A stretch of 64,000 nucleotides of DNA from Dicaeum eximium. Taxonomy: Eukaryota > Chordata > Aves > Passeriformes > Dicaeidae. The notes under the pieces were generated by a model, which did no database searches, was not told the DNA's origin, and saw nothing but the letters and a program-made list of their open reading frames with translations. Shown one piece after another: positions 1 through 12,690 of this stretch (within the stretch, counting starts at the first letter, position 1; each line of letters opens with the position of its first letter). The DNA lies in contig VWZP01009951.1 in NCBI GenBank assembly GCA_013396995.1, positions 353,398 through 417,397 of the forward strand. Reading direction: 5' to 3'. The translations under genes were made by a program, and so were the position numbers.

Positions 1-1554
1 AAAGCCAAGTGCTGCTGAAAATCTCTTGGGAGTTTAAATCAGAGAAGCTCGGACATACTTCAGGTGTCCAGATGCTCTATCCCAACACTCCTGACATTAG
101 GATTTCTGGTTAATTCCCTAATCAGGCCTGCTGCAAGTAAACATCTCCATCTTATGTAATGCTTTGTTGTTTTTCTTATGCTGCAACAACTGAGATCCAT
201 CAACTGTGGCTTAGTCACTAATCCAAAACCATGCAGGAAATGAAAGGAATGGGTTTCCATCCCCACAACTCCAGCTTTCCTATGAATGGATGAGGAATTT
301 CACCATAGTTCTTTAAACCTTTATTTCCCTGGATGCACAGGGGATGTTGGAGTTACATGTTTCTTCCAGTGGTTGCACAGATGTGTCACAAATCATTATC
401 TATGCCTGTTCAGGAGGAGAGCATACTGCTCCCTCTCCATGCCTCCCAATCTGTTTCCAATGGCATTTTGTTTGCTCCACACTTGGATTTGCAGGATGGA
501 CAGGCAAGGTCCAACATGGCTTCCCCTACAGGGGCTATTTATAGTGAAGAAAAACTAAGTCTTTGAGGATTCAGTGGATATTAATCCTCCAAATGGTCCA
601 AGATGAAAAGCAGGGGAGAGGTTCTAGCTATTGTGTGAGATTTTTCTCCTCTCACTGCTTCCAAATGTTTTTCAAATCTGCTTAGGGCAGCTGGAGGGTG
701 ATTTACTGGGAGCCAGAGGTCTGGGCTCAGTCTGAGTTGTTTTGTCTTTTAATACTTAGTTAAAAAGGCTGTTCTGAACACACATTTTCCCTCTATGATT
801 ATTATGGTCTCACCTGCTTTAACATTTACCTACAGATGTTGATAAATGGATGACTGACAGATGAGAATGTGTTCACCCACCATTCCTGAGCAATACACAG
901 TGTTTCAGACCCCAGGGTAAGGGCCTGAGGGACAAATGCCAGACTGGCTGGACAGAACTGCCAAAGAATGAACTGGTTACTGAGTTTATAGGAACTTTCC
1001 CATGTAAATGGAAAAAACCTGCCACAAACATTCCTTAGTTTTTGCAGGACATGGCCTTTCCCTGCCATTCTTCCTCACCCCTTTCAGGCTCCTGAGGTTC
1101 ATAAGTCAAACTGCTCCACACAGAGCCTGCTTTGTTGTCCATCTGGCCACCCACAGAGCAGGAAGCCTGTTCCTTCAGAACTCCCAGCCCTGCTTCCTAG
1201 TTCTAAGAAAGGTACAGGATAATGGGATAAACATCTTGGATGGATTCCTCAGCTGAAGCTGTGGCATTGATCCAGTGGCCTCATAGGCTGAGGGGCTGCA
1301 AGACCTGCTGTCCACCCAGATCATGCTGCCAAAGCCTGCTGGTTGTGGCTATCCAGGCTAAAGCGACTGATTCTTCCAGGAACAAGGAATCAACTCTCAG
1401 CCCCAGCAAAAAGTTCAGGTTTTACAGCCTGCTCTTCCCTAAAACACCACAAAAGGTCCTTGAGGAAGAGATGAGCTTTGGCAGCTGGTTTCAAAAAGAG
1501 TTAAACCTCAGACTTCAGTGAGATCACAAGTTTTGAACTCACACTGGTTCTCAC
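1..1554 (-). other. RGL1 intron 9, partial
   Basis: Intronic sequence downstream of exon 9, starting with donor GTGAGA. I see no exon, repeat family or RNA gene here. The short ORFs on both strands lack splice support and protein similarity that I recognise. Confidence 0.75.
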
Positions 1555-1639
1555 CTTCATCAGCAGCTCCCTACTTGTCAGGTAATTGTCATGGTCTGAG
1601 AAGATATCAGACAGCTCCTCATACATCAGCAGGATGTCC
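1555..1639 (-). CDS. RGL1: RGL1 coding exon 9, CDC25 domain (last exon in window)
   Basis: The exon is 85 nt, with acceptor CTGTGCAG and donor GTGAGA. Its first base completes the lysine codon left open by exon 8 and it ends in phase 0. It encodes DILLMYEELSDIFSDHDNYL followed by TSRELLMK. Human RGL1 has FEELSDIFSDHNNHLTSREL at the same place. The next human exon starts EGTSKFAN. No such sequence is visible on the minus strand between here and position 1, so the remaining catalytic domain and the Ras-association domain lie outside. Confidence 0.95.
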
Positions 1640-2702
1640 CTGCACAGGAGAAGATAGTATCATTTACATCATTAGCAAGCACTCTAAAATCCAATCAAGT
1701 TTCTGTTTCTTTCTCACCGATCATTAATCAGTAAGTTTGACTTGTAAAAGATAACAGCACCAAAATGCATCCAGTGAGATGCTGCACATCTCCTGGGAGC
1801 CTTGGTGGGATATTCTGGTGCTTCCAGTGAAGTTGGGCCTCATCTGACAGCAAAAGGAACACCAGCATCAGCTCCTGGGCAGGGCTTTGAGCTGTTGGTG
1901 CAGTGTGAGAATGGGTCAGGGGACACAAAGGAACAGAAAAAAAGCTGAGGGGGAACCCAAGTTCTTGATTTTTGTCCTATTCCATGCATTCTGAGAAGCT
2001 GGAAGCATTTACATGTTGGGAGTAGTTTTTTGCCCAACACTATAAACAGAAGATAGACAGTATTTTGATCAGAAACACAGGGCAGCAGAAGGAAAATCCC
2101 ACCTCTATGGAGAGGAAATACAGAAGGATACTGCCCAGCAGAGTGGTATTTTAATTTATCAAAGGCAAAGAAATCTGGTTTCTCTAAATTGAATGAGCAG
2201 AACACCTTTTTTTCTGGACAGCAACTTCTGGCATCTGTGGGGCAGGCAGTAAATATTATTAACATAATAAAGTGTCCCCCAGGAAGAAACATTATCTTCA
2301 ATACTGGATTTTGTAATTTGGGAATATATTTTATATAAATATCAGCACCAGGAGAAGAGTTGTAGCAAGCTGGATCTCCTCAAACTTCATGGGAGAGGAG
2401 ACAACAAGCAGAGATCGTGGTGGCCTGGGAGTGGTGAGCATGAGCTGGGTGAGAAGCCAGGGCCATGGTTTTTCTAGAGAGGTTGAGGAAGATCCAATAT
2501 GCTAAAAAGGACAGAATCCAGTATCCCCAAGGGCAGACTGACCCCTCAACAGGAAAGAGGAGCTCACAGGAAGGGTCTGAGCCTCCCAGGAATGGGAGGT
2601 TCTTGTGACCTCAGTCAGTGAAGGAACAGAACAGGAAGAGTGAGAAGATAAAAAGAAGGAGCAGTGAGCCCTGTGGCCCGTGGGAACTGAGGAGAGGCTT
2701 AC
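1640..2702 (-). other. RGL1 intron 8
   Basis: GT-AG intron of 1063 bp. A minus-strand ORF of 153 codons at 1840-2301 is Cys/Phe-rich, unlike any family I know, and is not needed for the RGL1 frame. No repeats were recognised. Confidence 0.85.
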
Positions 2703-2806
2703 TTTGAAACACACATCCAGGTGGTCTTCAGCCGATAGATAGAGTTGGACTGCAGAGCTGAGATGATGGCCCTCAGGGAGGAGAAGTTCTTCAGGATCCT
2801 ACATTC
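2703..2806 (-). CDS. RGL1: RGL1 coding exon 8, CDC25 catalytic domain
   Basis: The exon is 104 nt, with a TTCCACAG acceptor and donor GTAAGC, leaving in phase 2. It encodes ECRILKNFSSLRAIISALQS, then NSIYRLKTTWMCVSK. NFSSLRAIxSALQSxxIxRLKxTW is the most conserved block of RasGEF catalytic domains and includes residues of the helical hairpin region. The last residues (TTWMCVSK) differ from human RGL1 (KTWAAVPR, from memory), a plausible bird difference. Confidence 0.96.
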
Positions 2807-5060
2807 CTGTGGAAGGAGCGGTTTGAAACACAGGAGCATTAGATGTCAGCACTGCCCAGACCTCAGTGCTCCTCTCTCTGAGCCCTGTCATGCCTGCCAC
2901 ACATCCTCACTGCTGAGCAGCAGCTGTGCAAATACTGAGAATCAAAAATATCACTCCCCACTCCAGCCACCAAACACTTCACAGACTTTGGCATTTAGAT
3001 CTTGTTTTCCTCGCTTTTGTGTGTTTGTGGGGCCACAGCTTCCAGTTCTCCAAGTAAAAATAAAAGTAGAACTGAGTCCATGAAGGCATGGTGAAAGGCA
3101 CAAAGGTTATACTTCTTAAAAAGCTCTTTATAGTTACCAATCCCTTTTACCCCTTAGGGAGAAAACCAGGCTTTGCCTCTTTATATGTGGTATTTAAAAT
3201 GTAAACCCTCAATCACCTCAGTGTCAATTAAAAGTAAAGACATGCAAAGGAATAACCTGTTATTCAAGTATGTGCACACTGTTAAAGAGAAAAACCTTCC
3301 CAGCTTTTCCAGAGTTGGGATCAAATCTGAACAGAGAGACTGGTTCATGCATGTTTCTTAGGCAGATACTCTGTGGCACCCTTTCCTTGGGTGGAAAAGG
3401 ATAATGAAAAATTCAAAAAAGTAGCACAGATTCCTCATAAAGCAGAGGGAAGCGAGAGGGCAAGTCTGGTCTGTGACTCCTGGAAATCTCCTGGTGGCTC
3501 ACGAACGAGAGCTTGGATAGCACAAACTTCAGCACAGGTGTCTGTACATGCAAATCCAGCAGACAAAACACCTGCCAATTTGACTGCTGCATGGAGATAA
3601 GAATGTATTCAGACTCCAGTTCTGCTTATCAACATTTTTATTAATCTGATTCTTATCCTAATAATGCTTATTATGTAAAGTATCCTTACATTGAAAATAG
3701 ACATTATTTATTTCCTTTGTAGGACTGAATAAATGTAAGCAACCTCAACATAAGCAAAAGTCAGACCTTAATATATCAGCATCAGACCTTTCTTTTGTTC
3801 AGCCTGAAATTTAGGTTGGGGAGAACACAAATTTAGAGGCACAAATTATCAGCTTTTCTTCTTTCTTCCCAGTGCAACAGGAGCTTGAACTGGAAGATCC
3901 AATTTGGAACCATCTTGACTTAACTGCACGCTGCGCAATTCAGAGCACAGTGGGAATTCCATTTAATATTGGATTTAGTGTTCTCAGTGGTTCAACCAAC
4001 TGCAGACTAAACTTGAGCAAGCTTTCATTTGCATGTAAGAAGAATTTTTAAAACTGGTTTTAATAACTTTGTTTCATGCTGTGTCCTTCACAGAGGGAAA
4101 ACCAGAAAGAATCCTGTGCAGAAACAACTTTGGTTTTAAAAATTTAAGCATAACAGGACATTAATTGTTTCACTTTTACTTTTTATTTTTGAAGAAAATA
4201 TTGTTTGAGTGAAATTGGCTGCTCCTGCTCAGGAACCTTGGATCTAGGTGGAGCAGAGGGCTGGCAGTAGAGAAAGTATTCAGTTTATCTTTTGAACCAA
4301 GAAAATGGATCCAAAAGTCATGAAGAAATAACAAATGTGGAACTCTGTGCTGCTCAGTTCAGTTGCAGTGAGTAACTGTACTTTAGTGAGTGGATGATTT
4401 TCTAATTCAGGGATTATGACACAGTTCTATCCAGCCTGCCCCAGGAAGAAGGCCCTTTCAGCTGGTGCCCTCTGCATGTAAAAACTGGAAATCAAACTTC
4501 CTAATCCCTTCACACAGGCAATAAAGCATCCATCAGATGATGATAAAAAGAAGCAGATATAAGTGCCACAGGAGAGGTCCAAGACCTTCCTCATACCAGC
4601 TTCCTGAACCATGCAGTTGCCAGAGCTCAGGTGCCAGGACTGAATGCTGCCTCTGGCAGCACAGAAGTTGCCAAGGTTGGAAAGCCTCTGGCTTAAGCTT
4701 TTTCTGACTCTTCTGTACAGCTCAAGAATCATCCATGTGATTCTCAGAAGTCAACACATGGAAGTGCTTGAAATGGTCTCTTCCAGACATCTTGTTTATT
4801 GCCAGCTGCCCAGAGCTCCGAGGGGAATTAGGAAGGTTACAGTAAAATATTAAAACCTAGGAAATTAGCAAACTATAGTTATGTAAAGCAGGCATGGAAA
4901 CACCCCCTTCTTGCAAGGATTAGGAACAACATGATAAAAACATAGAAAGAATTAGAGCTAGGATGGCCTGGGACCAATGTGTACAATCCCTTTCTCCTGT
5001 CCCAACTCCTTCACTCCAAAGCACCCATACAAAAAACATTCAACAGAATAAATGCTTTAC
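2807..5060 (-). other. RGL1 intron 7
   Basis: GT-AG intron of 2254 bp, AT-rich around 3600-4200. I recognise no transposon, exon or RNA gene in it. Confidence 0.85.
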
Positions 5061-5276
5061 ATGTGCAATATTAATCCACTTCTCAATGATCTTGGCTCTC
5101 TGCTGGATTTTGAGCTCCCTGGTCCCCAGGATAGTGCTGATGACACATTTGGTGACTGCATTGAACTGAGTGATGGTGGCTCTGACAGTTGGAGCCAAGT
5201 TCTTGTTTTCCTTCTTATCCCTTTGAGACCAGATGGATCCCAAACAGTGGTAGGGCACAACTCTTCTGAAGAGCAT
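5061..5276 (-). CDS. RGL1: RGL1 coding exon 7, CDC25 catalytic domain
   Basis: The exon is 216 nt (72 codons), phase 0 at both ends, with acceptor TTTCACTCTAG and donor GTAAAG. It encodes MLFRRVVPYHCLGSIWSQRD, then LAPTVRATITQFNAVTKCVI and RAKIIEKWINIAH. The LFxxVxPxxCLG motif and the NxVTxxVxxxIL / RAKxIEKWIxIA blocks belong to the RasGEF catalytic core that contacts the small GTPase. The internal ATG at the exon start is a normal methionine codon, not a translation start. Confidence 0.97.
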
Positions 5277-5873
5277 CTAGAGTGAAACACAGGTGTGGTA
5301 AGCCAGCAGGTTTCTCCCAAATCTCTTTTACCCACAAGAAGAAATACAGGTTTAGAGGACAAATTTGATCTAAATCTAATATGGTACTTAAAGGTAAGTA
5401 TTGGTTCTCTCTTAGTTTAAAATATACTTTGGTATACTCTTTATAGGCTTGATGCCCCAAAAGAGCTATCAGCTAAACAATACTGGGAAAATAAGGGACA
5501 CCTTTTTATCAGCTGCATAACCAAGATACATTTTTTTATATAATGGTATTTAGAAGGGAATTGATACAGGCAAAGCAAAATCTGAGCATTACAGTCCAGA
5601 GTACCTAGACATCTTTAAGCCAGGCAGCTTTATAGTTAAAACATGCTATTTGTCAGTGCCAATAACTTTTGCAAAAGAGGCTACACATTAAAAAATCAAA
5701 ACAAAAAAAAACCCCTTCAAAATGACAGAAGGAAAAAGCTGGGATAACCACAGAGCTGTCTCCTGTATCCCAGCAGCAGTCCTGTTCTGGAACCCTACAC
5801 TTAAAGCAATGTAACTTTAAAAAAAAATAGGTCTGGTTTTATAAAGTTGTATTATATGCAATACTCTACATAC
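5277..5873 (-). other. RGL1 intron 6
   Basis: Short GT-AG intron of 597 bp between two catalytic-domain exons. It contains A-rich runs near 5690-5715 and nothing else recognisable. Confidence 0.88.
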
Positions 5874-5998
5874 CACATCCATGTATGTCAACTGTTCTGC
5901 CACAACATGGTCTTGAAAAGAGGAGAATTCTTCTGGATTGCTGATCTCCAGTTCCTCTCCATCAACCAGGTCACTGGAGGAAGTGCTACAAAACCCAT
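5874..5998 (-). CDS. RGL1: RGL1 coding exon 6, linker and start of CDC25 domain
   Basis: The exon is 125 nt, acceptor TTCTGGCCAG, donor GTATGT, leaving in phase 0. It encodes an acidic Ser-rich linker (CSTSSSDLVDGEELEISN) followed by DHVVAEQLTYMDV. VAEQLTYMD opens the catalytic RasGEF domain (first structurally conserved region). In human RGL1 the equivalent linker is also acidic but differs in sequence, so only the ends align well. Confidence 0.95.
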
Positions 5999-8900
5999 CT
6001 GGCCAGAATGGGAAACAACATTCAGTAAATTTATACAGCAAACAAATGAATCAAAGCAGGTGTTTATTTTGCAACATCACTGTATTACAGCAGAATGCCC
6101 CAAGGGCCGTGCCTGATGTAATGGCCCCACTCTGCCATTGGAGTGAGAAAAATGACAAGAAGATTAAATTGGCCAAGAAAAGGTAGAATAAAAAGAAATA
6201 GAGAGAACAAATCTTAGCAGAGAAGTGGCTTGACCCATTTGCTAACTATTCTTCTGAAAGAAAAAACATGACCACTACCCCAACAAAAATTCCTTACTGA
6301 CATTGCGCAGTTTTGTTAATCTACTTTTCAGTATTTATAATCTGAAAAAAAAAAATTCAAACCACAAAAGCATGAGGCTCCAGTTATACCCCCAAAATAC
6401 TGCATTAGGAATGCTCTTCTATCCAGAAATAAACTAAGATACCAGATTTCCTGGCACCCTTTGTGGCTACATGGGCTATACTGAAGAGAGTTTATTCCAG
6501 CAGCTTTCACCTTTTCTCTCAGGAAATTTTTCCCAGGAAATGGTAAACCTCAAAAACCCTACAGTGAGCACCTACAATATTCTGCTGAATGGTTCTTGTA
6601 AATCTGCACTGGGCAGCAGAGAGGAGGTGAGAGAGCAGCACTGTCCTCACTGAGGGAACTGACCCAGTGCAGAAAGGAAAGGGTTCCACAGCTGCTGCCA
6701 TGTCACCTTTTGGATCCCAGAAGCTGGGAACAAAAAATTCAAACACCAAGAAATATGCCCTTGTTTCCCATGGTAGAGGAATAAGTCAAACAGAAACTCC
6801 CTGAAAATAAATCCTAATCCCTTTTACTGTAAGGTAACAGTAACTCCATAAGGAGGGAGAAGAAAATAGGGACTTGTCCAAGACAACAACCGAAGTACTG
6901 AGTTTACTACTGGTGAGATTTCATTTACAAAAACAAAAAGAACGTTATGCAAGACTTCATACCCAGTTAAAGCAGAGCATTAAAGCAACAACAGCAGATA
7001 ATGTGATAGAGAATCATTGTTTTTCAAAATACTTCATTGTTCCTTCCTCCAGTAATTAACAGAACATAATCACCAGTGTAAATTGCTACAGTTTTGATGT
7101 AACAAGTTATGTCTACAGGCTGATTTCCATCTGTACATTTGAATTGCACAATTTACTGGCAGAACTCAGTGGAGTAAATGGAGACCTCTGTTCTAGCGCT
7201 ACTTTTCCGTGGCTGTTTTGTAACAATTAGCATAATTAAATGGACTTGGACTGGACTGCTGCAAGAATATCACTCCTTTTGGCTTTGTAAAACTTCCTTT
7301 TCCTTTTGGCTCTTGAAATTCAACTGAAAATCCTCACCACTGAGCCATAGCCCTACCCAAAACCTAACAGCATTAAAAAACCTTAAAACGAGGTCCTGAA
7401 GCACAGTGTAAATTTTCCTTTTCTTTTTCATCCCTCTTTTTCTCCTTCACGGACATGTAAGCAGTCTTCTCCCTACTCTCCAACAAGGTGGAATCCCCTT
7501 GTACTCAAGTATCTCATCATCTTAGGACCCCTCTGATCCACTCAGCCCTCTCAAGGTCTGCCTGCCTCTTGACTGCACTGAGAGCAAGCACGTGCCCCTC
7601 CTGACCCTGCAACCTCCGCCTCGCCTTGTTCTGCTTGCTCAACCTGCACGAATTGAGGCCAGAAGCAGCTTTTATCTTCCTGTCTGGTACTGCAATCTAA
7701 TCTACTGGCATGGCTGATGGCAGCACAGAACAGAGGTTTGATTACCCAAATCAAGCTGGAGGATTAGAGCCCAAATTTCAAAATTCAAAACCCAGCAGGA
7801 ATGCTTTGGGACAGTAATTATCAACAAAGATTGCAGAAAATGTATCGGGAATTCTGAAAGAAAATGTACAAAGATGGAGCTCTGATAAAAGTAAGGAAAT
7901 CCTAAAACTTCTTTGCAGACCCCACAGCTTAATTTCATTGCCCTCCTCTTATTTTACTGTAATAACCAACCTGTATTCTGTCACAATTTATAAAATGTTA
8001 TCATTCCTATTGGCCCACCTATGACTCAAAAAAGAATGTTTTCAGCTGCCACTTGAGGAAACAAATACAGAAGCAGGGCTGCTGAGAACTTCTGTTCACT
8101 CTAAAGAACAGATGAACCCAAATTTAGTTCTCATGAGTTTTCTTTGAGCTGGGGGAACCCAACCCAGGAATGGTCAGCATGAGCGACACCTTAGCCATCC
8201 TGTTCCCTCACCTGTGCTCAGTGAAGGCCTGGGCTCTGGGCATTGCTCCTTTTTCTGTTCATGACCGAGTTATTTTGGCATTTCACAGTATTATGCACTG
8301 ACATGGTACTTCTGGAGCATCCAGCAGACATGACTATTACGGAATGAAAGCAGGTTTTTTTCTGGCATTTCCTTTATCATTTATGGCACAAATTATTCCC
8401 TCTCACCCCTCTACCAAAGCTGGAAGTTGATTCCAGTTCTCATTCACACCCTATGTGAGCTCTCCCCACTCCCCAGCTCTGCCACAGGAAGCTTTCTGAC
8501 CAGGATATGGGCATGTGTCAGGTTTGTGTGACTACAGCTCACTATTGTTTCAGCAGACTGTGACCCCCAATAACGTAAGATTTTCCTCTGTCCTTGGATA
8601 CCAGCAGCCAGCCACTCCAATAGGAAAAAACACCCACAGGCACTTCCTTTGACAAGTAACTAGGAAGAAAAGCTGCAGGACAAAGCTTGTGACTCAACCT
8701 GTATTTTGTCGAAGCTCTGTATTCTGTTTTTTGTTTGTTAGGTTGTTTTTTTNCCAGCTAGAGAGCAGCTGTATGTTTTAACTCAGTGACATGGGAAGTG
8801 TGCTGACAATTAACCAGTTGGCTGCTGCAGCAGTCTCAAAGCTTTGGCTAAGTATTAGAGAAGTGTTAGATTTCCCAAGCCACGCCAGGATGAACAGACA

Positions 8901-9118
8901 TAGGCACCTCACACTGTAACACTATTTCACCCCTCACAGAGCCTGCAGCCTCACACAGAGGTTGGGTTTCCTTTTAAAAAGCAAAAAAGACAAAAGTCAC
9001 GAGTGAGCCTCACAACATTACTGATAATCATGAGAAGTGGTGAAATGTACTGTACATAAATCCCTGGGGCATCTTACAGTCTGGGAGGACAGAAAGAGAG
9101 AAGGGAATGGTAACTCAC
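5999..9118 (-). other. RGL1 intron 5
   Basis: GT-AG intron of 3120 bp. A pyrimidine-rich stretch lies near 7260-7450 and a single ambiguous base (N) at 8753 in a T run. No transposon or extra exon was recognised. Confidence 0.85.
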
Positions 9119-9303
9119 CAACAGCTTCTACTTCTTGGTTCTGAAACTGCTTCAAGAGGTTCTGCACCCTACTCTCCATGTCAGAATTGGGCATATTGTT
9201 CTTCAGATAATCCAGCAACTTCAGCAAACACAGGTAGTCAGGGGGCTCCCTGAAATCCTCCGAGCACTGATCGAGCCAGGCCCGTAAGACTGATGCTATT
9301 TCA
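9119..9303 (-). CDS. RGL1: RGL1 coding exon 5, end of REM module
   Basis: The exon is 185 nt, with acceptor CTTGTAG and donor GTGAGT. The first base completes an alanine codon from exon 4 and the last base opens an aspartate codon finished in exon 6. It encodes EIASVLRAWLDQCSEDFREP, then PDYLCLLKLLDYLKNNMP and LLKQFQNQEVEAV. The AWLDQCxEDFREPP block is a clear RGL1/RalGDS signature of the REM module's C-terminal helices. This was the first recognisable anchor for the gene. Confidence 0.97.
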
Positions 9304-12267
9304 CTACAAGTAAACAGAGAGAACACATAGCTTGCATCCAGATGGAACTGAGTGTACCTGTATCCAAGAGAATAACAAACACGTGAGACATTCACAGCCC
9401 AGCTGAAGTATCTGTGCTGAGCTGTACCACAGCCATGTTTAACAACCACCAGACATCACACACACCATCAACAGCACAACATGATTTCTTCATTCTGTCT
9501 TGGGCCACTGGGATGAGCTCAGTGTTTGCTCCATAACCACTCCCTGGCATGTTGTGGGAAAATAGCAGGGAGGAAACAAGGTATTCATGGCTCCTTCCCA
9601 GTGGAAATGCTAAATCCAATGCTTCCTCTGGGGCCTTTCATTAGCTGCAGAGTCTGGGGATCACACTGGAGCTGCATATCCCTCCACGCCGTGTTCCTCC
9701 TGATCTACAGTCCTGGTACAAAGCCTGCCTGCTCATGAACTGTGCCTTTCATGGAGGAAGAAGGAGAAAATCCCAAACCTAACCCCCACAGTGGGATTGC
9801 CTCCTTGGGAAGATAAAACCCTCTCTGCAGCACAAGCCTGCCCATGCCAGAGCCAGCCTGGGAGAGCCAGGAGAGCTGAGCCTAGGAGACACAGTGATCC
9901 TGCTAATCTTAGTGATTGAAAATGTATCAGCAGAGTCTTGATTTCATCTTCAGCACAAACCAAGGAAGGGCTGTCAAATTACAGCACACAAAAAGGGTGA
10001 CCCACTCATGCTATCAGAACATGAGAATGCTTAAGGAGTTGTAGGAACACTGGGTCTTGTTCAGAGAAGTTATCCCAGACTTTCTTAGATACATGCAGCT
10101 AAAAGAACACCAACCCATGGACAATCCTTCTACAGACTGAGGGGGATGAGGGGGAAGCAGAGCTGATGACTCAGCGTGGTTTCCACCCTGCCTAAAGTGG
10201 GGAGGAGGAGGAAGTGATCTGTTTGTTTGCTTTTCCTGATTGATGTAGGTTTTCATCCACATCCATTAGATTAGTACTTAGATACTGCACAATATATGCT
10301 TGTGGGAACGCCCTTAGAGCCTATATTTGCAGGGATTTCTCATCATTTCAACTTGATTTTGTACGAAAATAAGACAATATAAGCTATGGTTTTCCAGAAA
10401 TAATTTGCAATGTTGTTGACAATTTTCAACTCAGTGTAGCAAAAATAGAAAATTACTAAAAAAATAACCACTTTTCTTAAAACTTTAAGCTCCTTATTTC
10501 AGAACAAAAGGCACAATAAACACCTAAACTTCCTGAGAAAAAGGCCCTGAACTTTCCGTGTCTCCAAAACTATTCCTGTATCTCAAGTCTCTTCCAGCAC
10601 AGGAAACTCTCTATTGGAGCTGTGTACAAATACTGGCACATTTTTCCTGCAAGCTGGGAAACATAGCAGTCTCTGGTTAACTCAGCTGCTCAGCAGCATC
10701 CAAAATAAACCAATAGTTAAGAAACAGTAAAGAGAGTTTCTCCCACTCTCTGTGTCTCATCTGAATTGTGTAGGTTTTCCTCAAAACTCAATTAACTTTT
10801 AATATCAGACAGATTTCATACAACTTGCATCCATTTAAGTCTGTTGTTTCTTTCCCTTCTTGTTCTGATAATGTGCCAACTTTGAATTTTCAGTTGAAGT
10901 ACTTGGAAATCTGTTGGTAATATTCTTTGGTTAGGCCTGCTGACAGGAGAAATGCTGGAATTACAATTTCAGAGCTACGAAAAGTATTTACAATCAAAAC
11001 TTAACAAGCAAACACGTTCTGGATTTCAGGTTTCATTGCAAGCTGTGGCACAGCCAACAGAGCCAGACCAGCTCCACATCCCAAGGTCAGGGAAGACCAC
11101 AACAGGATGGTCCCAGTGATGCTCCCAGACTCTCCCACCACCCTCCCAGTTTCAGGTGTCCTCTCCAGCCCCACAGACCCCCAGAATGCTGTCACAGCAG
11201 CACCAACACTCACAAACAGCGCTGTCCGGTGCCCACAGCATTTTCCTCTCATTCCCACCACAGGCAGGGAACACTGTGTCTCACTCCATGCCCAGACAGG
11301 GCATTTCCTCCTGCTCCCTGCTCCTTTTTCCCACCCACATCACAAACCATCATCCTCCCTGGCCCCAACACCAAAAGCCAGGTAATGTTGTTCACACACT
11401 CTCTACACTAAGCTCAGTTTCCAGAGGCTTGGTTGGTGGCCACTTGATTAAGCTGAACAATAAACAGAGTTTAGGACAGATTCAGTCTCCCAGAGCAGGG
11501 TGAAGAGTTCACAGCTGTTACAGACACTGAATTTGCCAGCAAAATCATTTCAGTCAAGAGGGGAAATAGGAAAGCTATAAGAGGTACACTGTGCTCTAGT
11601 GATCTCCTGCTGCCCAGCTCGTCTACTGGAGTGTCAGGGAATAATGCAGCTTTCCAGAAGTGGGCTGGACACTTGCCCATATCTTGCAGTAGCTTTGCAT
11701 TTGCTGCCCTTGTAAAAAAACTCTCTGTACTCGACAGACTCAGATAGGAACAGGGGTCTTCCAAGAGCTCAGACAGAAAAGAAACACTACAGACTACATT
11801 TTTCATAGGTTGATTATGAGTTATAAATTCTTCCTTTCCTGCCTATACAAAAACCCCTCAATGTTTAACTCCTGTGCTGCTGGCCACAGACTCCAGGCTA
11901 TACTAAGCAATGCTTTCAAGTTTCACACCTATCAGAAAGCCTTCTAATTTCCACACCAGCTTTGCTGGAGCCAATCTCCAAAGGTTCCGGTCTTCAGAAC
12001 CTATCCAGAAAGGTGGAGAAGTGTATCTGAGCCTGTAGTTCCCAAACTGGGACCAAGAACTCACCCACACCTCTCTGCCCATGAGCTGCACAGAAGGTGA
12101 CAGGGCTGTGGCAGCTCCAAGTCCAAAAGCTCTGTCAGCTCAGCAGGGCACGGTGGAGGTGGGAAATGAGACCCTCCCACCACATGGGAATTCCGTGTGG
12201 CCTTGTCTCTACTGGGAAGGCAACTCTAGCAGTCCTGACAGGATCTGACAGGAATTAAAGACAGCAT

Positions 12268-12690
12268 TTCACAGAATCACAGAATTAACCAGGTTGGAAA
12301 TACCTTTGAAATCACCAAGTTCAACCCATGACCTAACACCTCCTCATCAGCTAAACCACAGCACTGAGTGCCACATCCAGGTCTTTTTTAAACATCACCA
12401 GGGACAGTGGCTCCTCCACCTCCCTGGGCAGAGGATTCCAGTGCACAATCAGTCCTTCAGTAAAGACTTTCTATCCAACATCTAACCTGAACTTCCCTTG
12501 GGGCAGCTCAAGGCTGTGTCCTCTCCTTCTGTCAGTGGTTACCTGGGAGAGGAGACCGACCCCCACCTGACTGTAACCNCTTTGTGCCTGGCACTGTCCA
12601 GCCACTCTTTCCCCAGCCTGTAGCACTGCAGGGGCTTCTTGTGGCCAGAGCACAGGACCTGGCACTTGGACTTGTTAAACCTCAATTTCA
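12268..12690 (-). mobile_element. CR1 LINE fragment (internally deleted)
   Basis: Starting from the 3' tail (ACAGAATCACAGAATT), the sequence follows the reverse complement of a chicken-repeat-1 3' region. It includes the segments corresponding to the GGCTCCTCCACCTCCCTGGG block, the GTGTCCTCTCCTTCTGTC block, and further upstream the TTGTTAAACCTC block. The region between about 12579 and 12585 joins parts that are normally several hundred bases apart, so an internal deletion is inferred. An N at 12579 sits at that junction. Confidence 0.85.

Noticed and set aside
1840..2301. 153-codon minus-strand ORF in RGL1 intron 8
   Set aside because: The adjacent exons join in phase without it, and its composition is Cys/Phe/Leu-rich without a known motif.
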